Shown: positions 14,138-26,100 of the stretch, piece by piece
How the letters are laid out: the number at the start of each line of letters is the position of its first letter
Position numbering within the stretch: position 1 is the stretch's first letter
Assembly (NCBI GenBank): GCA_013397935.1
Contig: VZRN01011461.1
Location: forward strand, 454,611-518,610
Direction: 5' to 3'
Source of the DNA: Dasyornis broadbenti
Lineage: Eukaryota > Chordata > Aves > Passeriformes > Dasyornithidae
DNA length: 64,000 nt
The notes under the pieces: generated by a model
The model's input: only the letters and a program-made list of their open reading frames with translations
Told to the model about the DNA's origin: nothing
Database searches by the model: none
Made by a program: the position numbers and the translations under genes

Positions 14138-17100
14138 ATGTCGGAGGCGCGACACGACAGCACGAGCAGTTTACAGCGTAAGAAGCCGCCATGGTTGAAA
14201 CTGGACATCCCGGTGCCGGTGCCCATGCCCGTGCCAGAAGAGCCCCCCCAGCCTGTGCAGGTACAGAGGGTCTGTGGAGCCGGGGAGGGATGTGCTGGGA
14301 GCCTTATGCTGGGGTCCCCATCAGTCCTGCCTGAGGGAAAGGCAGTGTGTGGTGGCAGGTTGTGAGGCCACATAAGAAGGGGCAGAGCCTTTGAGTAAAT
14401 TTATGAGCAGTAATTAACTCCGCTTGAAGGCGATGTGGGAGGGATGAGGGTGGGTGGCTGATGTGCTCAGATCTGTGGATGTGACTGTTTGGATGTGGGC
14501 ATTGTGAAAAGGGTCTTGGCTGGGATATGAGAGTGAGGTATTCAAACAAGCATTTCTTAAGGGACTGGAGGAGTGAAGGTCTCCCAGACAAACATGAGGG
14601 CCTGGAAGTGCTGGAGCTTGTGCTGAAATAAGCAGGGAATGAATCTGACTTATGAATAGCCAAGATAATGACAGACTTTTATCAGTAACAGCAAAGAACA
14701 GTTATTGGCAACACAAAGCTGTTACCAGCATGATGAACATAAGAGAACCATGTGGGATGAGAAATACATAACACTGAGGAGTGCTGAAGCAGAGATGAGG
14801 TGATAGGTTAATAGGAACTGTGCAAAGCGTGAGAGTAAAACATTCTTATTTGTGCTGGGAATAGGAAGAATGTCAGGAATACCTGCTACAAGGTAATAAA
14901 AACTGCTGTAGGGGTGAGACCTGGGTATGAATGCTGGCTGCTTGTGTGGCCTTGCTGCAAGAGTAGAGACTTTCTGCACTGAAGGCAGAGCCAGAGGGTT
15001 CTTGCTGCCCAGCTCTTTCACTGGGTACAGGGCCTGGGTTCAGTCACTTATGTGAAAAAAAGTTTAGTCATCAGAGAAAAGGAGACTTACTCAGCTTCCC
15101 TGGAGGAAGCTGAGAACAAGCTTGTCATAGGAGAGAACTTCTGTTGCACTTGGAACAGCAAGAACTGTCCTCTTCACCATTCTGTCATCCAGGGACTCAA
15201 ATGCTCTTCACTTATGTGACTGCTTCTGGCAGATAAATCTTGATTCTGGCCTTCCCTGAGAAGGAAAGAGCTTGGGGGTCAGTGTATAGGGATTAGAAGT
15301 GGAATTCAGGGTTTTACCAGTGCAGGTTGAAACCTTCTGAATCAATTATTTAAGGCTTTGATGGATGTTCACTTATCTGAAATCTGTAAATCCAGCTGGG
15401 CACCTGGAGAGAGACACTCCTGTACTTTTGATGGAAGCTGATGAAGGTGATGTTCTCTGGGAGTCTCGTGTGCACAGCCCAGGCGGTCAGGATAAGAGTG
15501 CACTGTGTGTTCCTTTGGCTTACAACCTGAGTATCTGCATTGTTTTCACATAAAACATAACAAAATTGTTAATTTAAGTGGAAATCATTTGCTTTCTGTG
15601 CTTGAGAGGCAGAAGTAGTCTTGAGGCAGAGACAGTGTCTGACCAGAGGATCGATCAGAGCTTCACTTGCCAGAGGCACAGTCTGCTCAGCCTGCCCTGT
15701 CAAAATGGGAGATGGTGTCTCTGCTGAGCTGATCGAAATGTAATCCAGAGCAGCCCTGGGGTGGCAGTTGTATGAGCTGAGAACAGCCTGGTGAGTTGTG
15801 TCATATTTGGTAGGTGACATTTAGCCAAGATAGGCCAGGAGCTTTCAAACCTGCGTGTGCCTGGGCCATTAGGCTATGAACAAAGCCTTTCCCAGCTTGC
15901 TTAGCCTGCACCAGGCAGCAACTTCAGACCCACCCACAGCTCTCACAGGCTTTTAGTGTGGATCCAGAGTCACTTAAGAAGCAAATCCCACCGCCTGTGC
16001 TTCCCTTGACCTTGTGGAGTGGTCTAGGAGTGTGTGATCTGGGTAGACGATAGCCAGGAGGATATGTTGCAGAGCTTTTGCAGTACATGTTGAATTGCTG
16101 TTTCCCAGCCTCACTCTGAGAACACTGACTCCCTCCTGCTTCCCTCGGCAGCCGACGCGGCGCCAGGCGTTCCTGCGGAGTGTGAGCATGCCGGCCGACA
16201 ACAGCCGCGTGCTGTCCCTGCCCCATGATCCTGCCAGGAGACCGGTGCTACAACGACAGACCTCAATCACCCAGACCATCAAGAGGTGAGACACAGAGCT
16301 CGTGGAGCCTGTGCCGTGCTGCCATCAGTGGCATCCTGGATTTGTGGATTTGTAATTCTCTGCTCGTCTGTCAGAGCAGGATTAGGTTGACTCCGTGTTG
16401 TCTATCGTGAGGTTGTGGAAGGGTGGGTGCACATTGGTCCCCGATATAGAAGCCCAGTGGTGCTATACAGCCTGTCTTTAGTACATGAGGAGACAAGGCC
16501 TGGGAGGAAGATGGTGGTGACCAGGACAATGAACGGTTCTTAGCACTTACAGACAGATTTTGGCTGCCCCCATGCCCTAGAGCAGTGGCTGTGTCTCAGT
16601 AACAGGAAGCCTCAGGCCCTGATGTTTAGCTGTGATGGTAGGTGGGGTGTGCTGGGCTTGCTGTGGTGCAGTGTCTGAGAGCACATGGTTGCTGGGGGAG
16701 GCAGAAGCCCATTGGAGCAGTGCAGGGCCCTCAGCAGCTTGGCTCCTAGCACTGGCTCATTGACAGGTCCTTGAGATGGCTCTGAGGGATGGTGGAGAGC
16801 AGGGAGAGGCTGCTCTGGTGCTGTGCCCCACTCCTACAGAGGGTTGTCATTAGGAGTCTCTTGAGACATGGCCACATGGAGCTGGATGCTCTTTCCCTCA
16901 CCATGGCAAAGGCTTATCCCAGTTTCCCCAGAAGGAGTGGCTCTCCCAGCTGCTCTTCTGAGATGACTTGCTTCTACCTCTGGCAGTGTGCCAGGCCTGC
17001 ATGGATCCCAGGAGCATCCCTGGAGCTCCATGGGTCAGGGATGCTTTTAGCCAGCCAGGCTTCGCCCACTCACGGAGGAGCAGCTTTCCAGCTCTGGGAG

Positions 17101-20100
17101 ATCTCCCACACACTGTTTTCCTTTGCCTCAGACGTTCCCCAGCTGCCTTGGTGGTGAAGCTCTCCTGCATCAGCCCACTCTGATCCTGCTTCTTGTGAGG
17201 TTGGGAGGGCTGAGCCCATGAAGCAGCATCTGCTCTTCTCAGGGCTGTGGGCAGCCTCTGGGCCACTGAGGCTGTCCTTGCACACCTACACTGCCTTTCC
17301 CTTGCCTCCCTGCCCCTGACATGCTCCTTGCCTGGACAATTAGGCAAGAGCACGTCAAGGATGAGGGGATATCTTGGGAGGGTGCTCTGGAGGCCCTGAA
17401 AAGAAGCTTTGGGTAGTGGGGCAAGGGTAACCTTCCCCAGAAGTCCTCACAACACAAAGCAGTTTGTGTGTAGGGGGGTGAGGTTGGGGGACTGTGAACC
17501 ACTTTGTTGCTGGTGTGACCAATTTGCTTCGGGAAGGACTTTTCAAGGGGCAGAACTGCAGGAGATGCACATGTGGCACAACACTGGCAATTAAAGCATG
17601 AAATGAGTGGATCAGAGACACGGCCAGGGAACTGGAAAGTACCAAGGCCTAAACCCGTTTTCCATTTAGCAGAGCTAGGGATGCAGTGGAGAATGCAGAC
17701 CATGCATCCCTAAATGTGTCTTGGGATTTGTTTCATGAGTCCAGGAAGGCTGACTGCCAAGTTTTCTGCTTAACACAGCCCTCAGAATGCACAGAATGTG
17801 AAACTGCAGCAGGACTCCACACCATCTTCCCTGGAGGACACAGATCAAGTGTGAACATAAAGTGAAGCCTGTGTAGTCCAGAACATGGCATGGGAGTGCT
17901 TCATATGGAAACATCCAACACCATTTCCAGTCTCCCAGGGTGTCTGAGATGTCTGTGCAAGGCAGCAGATGTGTCACAGATAGACTTGTGCACCAGGCAA
18001 GATCCTGTCAGGGTCAACCAGAATGGACCCAGGGCTCTTCCAGTGGCATCAGTGATCTGTCTCTAAGCAGATCATGTCTTGGCCTGCTGACACCTCCGTG
18101 GTTTCACACTCTGGTGTCCACAGCCAGCCGTGGAATCTGTAGCTGAGTGCATGGGCTGAAGAAGGCAGGTCATAGAGGGGGAGCTGAGGGGCCTTGCAGT
18201 GCTCCTGGTACCTTCAAGAGCAACGGGAGACACGTCAGGAGATGCAGATGCTCCTAAAGGATTCAGCAGCCTCCTGGGTTCAAAGATGCTGTTGTGTGGC
18301 TTGAGCTTGCTTGTTTATCTTAGGTCGTGCTCTCAGCTGGAGGCCACTGTCACATGCAGTGGGGCTATGGAAGGAGATGCAGTGGCTGCTCCCCTCCACA
18401 GCCCTGGAGGCTCCTTCCCCTCAGCTCTCTTTTCTTTGCAGCAGACAGGTTCGGTTTCAAAGGAGTCAGACCCTGCCCGCTCGTGGGCACCGGGGGGGCA
18501 GGAGCTCCCTGAGAAAGCGGCAGTCCCTGCCCCGATCGTTTTTCAGGTACTGGTAGCACTGAGTGTGAAACCCACCCCTGCATGTGTGTGCCAGGGCTGT
18601 TGTGAACTGCACAGAGTCTGGCTGTTGCTGAGATCACATTGCCTTCTCAGGACTGTCCAGGAGGCCTCCAGACAGGTGGAGTGAGAAAGTTCATGTGTGC
18701 CTCTAACAAAAAAACAATTGTCACTCCTACTAAATGTGTAGGCAGCTGTCAATAAGTAGCATGGACTAACAAGCTGTCCACCCGCCAGCCTCACTCCCTC
18801 CTGCCTTTCCTAACAAGCTGTCAGCCTCGTGGTGTTCACCACAGCTGGAATATCTCCCCAGGGCTGCCTTAGCCCAGCCTGCCTTTGGTGGCATCAGTGC
18901 AGCATATGTTGGCCCCAAAGCCTTCTTGGGGAAGGAGAGGAAGCAGCACCAAACAGACAGAGTCGTGTTGGTCCAGAGGGGCTCAGAGCTGGTGAATGGA
19001 ATAGAGCATCCCGTCTTTCTCTATTGACATTATGGCTTTTTCTAATGCAAATGTGACTATCATTTTTTGAGGTGGAGGTCTTTGTTTACTTAGCACCAAG
19101 GAGATGAGCCACTCCAGGACCCCAGGGCACAATGGCCCTCTGACAATCGTCCTGACTCTGGAGCTCAGGAAACTTTTAAATCAGAGAGACTGTGTGACTT
19201 TGTGCGTGGCAGGGACTGGACTTAGTGCCCAGGAGTCTGTTCCTGTCCTACCATCCTCACTGCTGCCCTTGGCCAGCTGCCATTCTGGCGCTGTCACCAC
19301 CTGTGGGGCTGCTTGTGTTTGGCCTTGGGCTTTCAGGGCTGGTTGGCTCCGCAGGACAGAAAAGTGACAGCTGACTCTGGTGTTGGTTGTTACAGTGCCC
19401 TGGGGAGTGTGTAGGACGTGGTGGAGTTCCCCAGACGAACAGAGGCATTCAGTATCTTCCCAGGGTGCTCCAGATGCCCTAAACTCTGTAGTGGACTATT
19501 TTGGCTATGATCAGGGAGTAGGACAGCTCTTCACCCTAGCCCTGGTCCAGTAGTGGTTTCTGGCATTTCCAGAGTGTTCCTCACAGTGCCAACAGCTGTG
19601 GTGGTGCCTGTCCTTTCAGACTAATGGGAGCAGAGTTTTGGAGGTGCTGGTGGTGCAGTGGGCCATTGCTCAGCAGGCTCATATGGGCCCAAATGACCCT
19701 CAACCCTTCTCCGTTTGGGGCCCCAAGTACGAGCTTGTCACCCAAGGTCATCTTGCTGGTGAAATACTGGTTACAGCAGTCTGTGGGGAGCCCTCAGAGT
19801 TGTCAGACTGTTCCGTGATGTGTGTTGTGCCAGTGCAACTGGCAGCATTTCCTCTGTGCTATGGGCTTGGTGAGTCTGTCAGGTCAGGGGCTGGCCCTGG
19901 GCCCTTTGCTCTGGATGAAGATGAAGACTGCTCTGAGGAGATGTGGGTCTGTGGGAGCAGAGAAGTGCCCCAAGGCTTGCACGTAGCCCCATCTCTGAGT
20001 GCTGTGATGTTGACTTGCTGGTGGTTTTTGGGTCAGTGAGGTCAGGTGAATTCCAGCAATGGTCCATGTGGCCTCACACCTGCTGAAGGGTCTGTTCTGT

Positions 20101-23100
20101 ATCATTGTGAGAACAGGGAGGGCTGAGGAAGATGTGTAGTGGTTGCATATGGAAGATTTTAGCCAGCAAGGCTGTGGGTTTCAAACACACCTTTTGACAG
20201 GGTGGCAGGGCACCTTCACCTCCTGGTTGATGGGGTTTTTGCTTGATAGGATGCAAAACCACAGGACTAGTTTCCTGTCTCCAGTGCACTGTATCAGTTC
20301 CCCTGTGTGGCCTAATTCTAAATTTATCCCAGCCTTTACTCCAGTGTGTGTTTTAATGCTCACTTTGTGATCTGTGAGGTCTTGCTTTTCAGCAGCTGGA
20401 GATCCTGCCCCTGAGCAGGGGGGCTGAGGCCAGAGGTTTGGGTTTAGCTTGGAAGGACTTTCAGGTTTCAATACCTGGGCCAGTCAGCTGTAGGCTGAGC
20501 AGCTTGTCATCTCCTGAGGATGGATTAACCATGGTGGGAAAGGCTAGGCAGAGCTGCCATGACTTCTGTAAGTTTAGGGTACCAGCTGTCCTGCAGGATT
20601 TGAAGTAGGCTTTTAGTCTGACTTATCTTGATCCCTCTCTGCCTTCCTTGAGATTTTGCTTCTGATCCACTGCTCTTCTGTGACAGCAGCCACTTGGCAG
20701 CAGACCTGCCTCGTGGCTGCAACCTTGTGCTTCTGCTTCTGCAACCATCAGCTTAGAACTGTGTGTGTCTGCCTTTGCAGAGCTCAGACCTGCAGCAAGT
20801 TTTGCTGTTAATGCTACCTTTGAGGTGGTTAGAAATCCTGCAGCATGAGATGGAGAAGTTAGGGAGATTCCAGGAATATAGAGGGGAGGCTGGGAGAGAA
20901 GAGTGATTTCTGGTGGCTTTTGGGAGAAGTTACAGAGCTGTGAAACAGTACAGTCCCACAATGGGGACCTAGAGCTGGCCTGAAGACGGTAAGTGTTTGC
21001 AATAGATGGCTTTTAAAGTAAAAAAAAACAAACTACTTTTCACCAGGTTATTTTCTGAATTTCTGTACCATTTCTTCTCCTTTAGTTTTAGAAAAACTCA
21101 GAACAAACTGTCCTTTACGTGCAGTAAATCTGTCCTATCATTTTTCTTCTGTCTTAAGAGACAGAATGCTGTTGGTAGTTGAATATTTCTGGCCAGCATC
21201 TGTCTGGTTGCTAAAACCAGCTTGAGGACAAGCTGCGAGATGCTCCTGGGGAGGAGTTCTGTCTTTGAATTGGGATGGGCTGGAAGTGACCACCAGGATT
21301 TTGTCTTTTCATGTGCACAGTCCAAGCAAACATCATACCTCTTAGCACTTGTCTGCTGGCATCTTTCAGAGGCACAGCAGACTGGTTTGGGGTGAGCAAA
21401 GACAGCGACGCTACTCAGAAATGGCAGAGGAAGAGCCTCCGCCACTGCAGCCTGCGCTATGGGAAGCTCAAGCCTCAGGTCATCAGGGAGATGGACTTGC
21501 CCAGTCAGGACAATATTTCTCTGACAAGCACAGAGACCCCTCCTCCGCTCTATGTGGGACCCTGCCAGCTGGGCATGCAGAAGGTGAGTAACCTGGGACA
21601 GAGGCAAGGCCATCGCTGAGTTCCCTGCTCGGTGTCTGCACCACGTTGGCAGCTGTGACCTGTCTGTGGGCTGAGCTCTGCCTGGACATGTCTGGGCTCC
21701 GTGCTCAAACGTTTCTCACATCTCAGGTGCAGTTTGGCAGCTCTGGCTCCAGCAGCCTCTCGTTGGCTGAGGTCCCTCAGCTGTGCCGGTGATAGGCTCA
21801 GAGCTGTGTTTGTCGTGCTGTGACTGTGGTGACTAGGGGTGTGTAGCATGTCCAGGAGCTCTCAGCTCAGGCTTTCTGCTGCCACTTTGCAAGGACACAA
21901 TTCTGTTGTACACAGAGTAGCCAGCATGTTGGACCCAAATGTACAGCAGCAAGCCTGGAATTACTTGGGACACGTGCCTTTCCCCAAGCAGGATGCAGGC
22001 TGTGGCACGGCTACTGTCCCCATGGAAACCTGGTTATGTTTTAGGACTTTAGGAAGTGTCTCTTGCATCAGTGGTGCTACAGCTCTGCTCAAGGGTCCTC
22101 AGAAATGGTTCTGAGTGCCTGGAAAGGGCACCTGGGTTTGGTGCTATCTCCTGCTCGTTACCTTCAAGTGTGACTGCAGGGAGCAAGGCCCAGTTGAGCA
22201 CATCCAGTGACCAGAACTAACCACAATATCCAGCTCTCCCCATTGCTCCACTCAGCGACAGTAATTGGTGTGGTTGATGACTGTGCTTTAGTGAGCACCA
22301 CTGGCTGAGTAGGAAAACACATGACCTGCAGCCTGATGGCATCACTAAAGCAGAGGAGAACGTAGTGCATTTTTCAATCACATTTCACCTTGTTGTGCTC
22401 TTTCCTGTATTTTTACCAGTTGAGGTGTCTTGCACTTAGTCTTTGGTCACAGGAGACTCAAACATTGTGCTCTATGTGGGCTACATTAAATCAGAACGTG
22501 GTGTCAGTAGGTGTGAGCCCATCAAGCTTCCTGTTGAGTGTGCAACTGTGGATTAAAAAAGCTCGTAAAACCTTGGGATAAAGCACAGAGGTCTTACGGA
22601 AACCACAGCTGTGATGATGTAAGGACAGAGGCAAGGTTTGTAGCTGAAGGCAATATTTTCATTATGTTGATTCGTATGTTTGGAATAAGTGAGAGCTTTG
22701 GCCTGAGGAGTCCCAAGGAAGGGCTTGCAGCTCCTGGAAGCTTGCCTGCTTTATCCAGCTGTTAAAGTTAATTAATGGAAGCTGGTGTAAATATACAGTT
22801 AAGTTTCAACAGGATGACAGGATACTGCTTAAGTCCTGGGCTGTCCAGTATCAGGAAGGAAGCTAACTGAAGAAAGAACATTTCTGTTTTCAGGGATTTC
22901 TCAAACTCCTGTTTAGACAGCACATTCTCTGACTGTTGAGCTCGTTGGCATGGGAGAGAAGGAAACCAAGGGCTTAGGAAGGGCTGGAGGAGGTTTGGAG
23001 TCTTATGTGAAATACTAGAACAGACTGGTTGACAACAGTCAATACTAATAAAAGAGAGAAAAAAACCCAATAGGCGATTCTGTATCTCTCTACTGTAGAA

Positions 23101-26100
23101 TTGCTTGTTGGTCCATCCAGGCTGGTTCTTGGTCAATCCCAGGAGCCAGGCTGCTGTCCTGCTCTCAAGAGGAGGGTGGAGGGCTTGGTAGGGATGGGTT
23201 TGGGGGTGGTTGGACTGACGGGCTGCTTCCCTTGGCAGATCATAGACCCCCTGGCCCGCGGGCGAGCGTTCCGGATGGCCGAGGACACAGACGGCTGCAG
23301 CATCCCCCACACGCCCATCACGCCGGGGGCCACGTCCCTCTGCTCCTTCACCAGCTCCCGCTCGGGCTTCAATCGCCTCCCGCGGCGCCGCAAGCGCGAG
23401 TCCGTGGCCAAAATGAGTTTCCGGGCGGCTGCTGCACTGGTGAAGGTACTGGCCAAGGGAGGGCAGGGACCAGCGTGGAGGCTCTGCCCTGGGAGAAGGG
23501 TGGTGGGGAAGGAGCTGCTGAGCAGAGAGGATGGGGGCAGCCATGGTGGAGGGGAGGAAGTGAAGTGTTGTGTTTCAGCCATGTACAGGATTGGCGAGAA
23601 GCAGGAATGGCGGTTGAGTTTTGGTACAGGTCTTGCTTTCTCTGTATTGGCCTGGGGACTTCAATTCCCACAGCCAGCAGCCTCAGAGCATTCCAGCAGG
23701 CCCAGTTCAGCCTGTCAGGACCTTTGGATGGTCCGTCTGCACCTGGTAAACAGTCATGGAAGAGCAGAAATACCTGAGGCTCTTGCTGTACAAGTCTTCA
23801 TCCTACCTTGTGCCTGCTTCCCTGGGATCAGTGACCTGTTTTTGCTGTGTCCAGTACGAGCCATCACTGGGATTTTGTCAGACACATTGTACAATAGGTG
23901 GTAGAGGAGCACATGGCAAGCCTGGAGATGGGCACTGTGGGTTGAGAAGTGGGGTACAGCTGTGTGTCTCACCAGGAAGGTGTCTCACATCAAGTCTGCT
24001 GTGCTCCATCCACAAGCACGGAGCAGCTCAGCACTTGGGCTCCCTGTGCAGTGGCTGGGGCTGGTTTGGGAACTGGGGTTCAGGTTTCTGGCAGTGTCTC
24101 CATGCCCCTTTCCCTGCTGCAGGGCCGCTCTGTGAAGGATAGCACCCTGAGGAGAGCCCAGCGGCGCAGCTTCACCCCCGCCAGCTTCCTGGAGGAGGAC
24201 ACTGTGGATTTCCCAGATGAGCTCGACACTTCTTTCTTCGCTCGGGTGAGGGGCAGGTCTGGTGTGGTGCTGGCTCAGATGCAGGGCAGGACTCTGGTTC
24301 TGGCAGGACTGGGGTCTCAAATGGAATGTTGACTCCTTCTGATGGGACTTCTGTCTCTCTGCCCAGGAAGGAGTCCTTCATGAGGAGCTCTCTACTTACC
24401 CGGATGAAGTGTTCGAGTCGCCATCAGAAGCTGCAATCAAAGATGCTGAGGTGAAACCTCCAGATCAGACAGATCTCACAGGAGGTGCCTTGGACAAAAA
24501 TGAGCTCGAAAGAAGCCACTTACTACTGTGAGTATCTTCCTGGAAGCTGCCAAAGCCTAACATGGGATGGCCAACCCATTTGGAGTGGGACCTCCTGCAT
24601 GGAGGACGGCAGGATCTGAATGCTGTGGGTGCTTGGTGCAGAGCTCAGAGCAGCACAGTGATGGGCTCTCTTCAAATCCAGCTGAAGACCTGCCCCAGCT
24701 ACCTGTGCATGTGAAAGGTGACGCTGAGGCCACCTCTGCAGTCATTCCAGCAACTTCCAGCCTCACACTAATGTGTTTCAGAGATTGCATCGTGCCTTGA
24801 GGAAGCAAAAGACGCTTTAAATAAGCTGTGAGGATACTGAGGGCCCAGCCTTTGGCTATGGAGAGCATGGCAAGGTGAGAAAGCCATTGCCACTGCCACA
24901 GTCACCAGTAACTGTTGTCTTGCTCCAAGGAGCGGTGTGAAGCATTGCAGAGTGTCGAGCTGGGCTACATTCCTCCCTTGAAGTGAGAGAAAGGTGTGGC
25001 ACTGATGCTGAGAGCCCTACAAGTATGTGGGTGGTGCTGTACTCTATGCCTAGATTTTTTCCACCTGACTAACTGGTACTGAGTAATTGCTCCGTGTTGT
25101 TTCCGAGTCAGCTCTTGAGTAGCTGGCAGCTCACCCGAGCAGAGAGCTCTGCTGGGTGTGAACATGGAGCAGACAGGGAGGTCCTTGTTGTGGTTCTGCT
25201 TTTCTCAGCCCATCTTGCTGTGTTGGCACTTTCCCTTCAAGTGTTTCCAAGAACTTGACTCAGTCTAACATAAGGAGAAGCAGCAAACGGTGGGAGTTTG
25301 TTGTCACTCCTTTGAGACGGTTTCAGTTTTCTTGGCTCCCTTTGAATCTCCTTAAGTAGTTATATTTATCGAGGAAAATACATGTCTTTCACACTTCAGA
25401 GAGCTGTTATCAGAGTCGCAGTCGGGTGTCCTTCCTTGTGGTGAGGTGTTTGTTTGGGCTTGGGGAGATTTCCAGCACCGGAAATACCAGGAAACAGCAC
25501 GTCCGTCACACAGCAACCTCTTGACCTCCTGGGCAAGAGCAGGCTGCAGTGGAGTCTGCACCTTCTGCTGGAGAAGGACATCCCAAGGGGAAGTTGGGAT
25601 ATTAAAATGCATCTTCTGCAAGGTGCAATATGAAAAGAGGTGAAGTTTCCAGTGGTGTTTTGACAACAGAGGCTCAGATTTTCCCATATCCTGTTGCTTG
25701 TCCATACTTCAGAGCTGTCTTGATCTTTCCAAATACTCTGGTCATCCTTCAGAAGAGAGTTTGTTGGCTATTTTCTCTCATAATTTCTGACAAGCACTGT
25801 CTTTGTGCAGAGTGGGATATTTAGGAAGCCAAAGGAGGTTCACTGGACTCTAGAGCACATTGGGGACATGTCTACTACAGTGCCAGGCAGTGAGGAGGGT
25901 GAAATGGGAGCTAGTTGGGTTTTGTTGGTCAGATCTGAGTGCTGCAGAGCTGACCTCCACACTGCTGGTCAGGAGCAAGGAAATACAAAACTATATGAAT
26001 ATGATGGAGGCCTACAAAGCAGGGACTACTCACCAGTAACCTGTACAAAGTTCATCAGATCTGTTTTGATAAAAAAACCTTCTTCTAGCTCGGGTTGCTT

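Noticed and set aside
23101..23904. 267-codon reading on the plus strand
   Set aside because: Its core is RHBDF1 exon 23239-23445 read through into both introns. It is not a separate gene.
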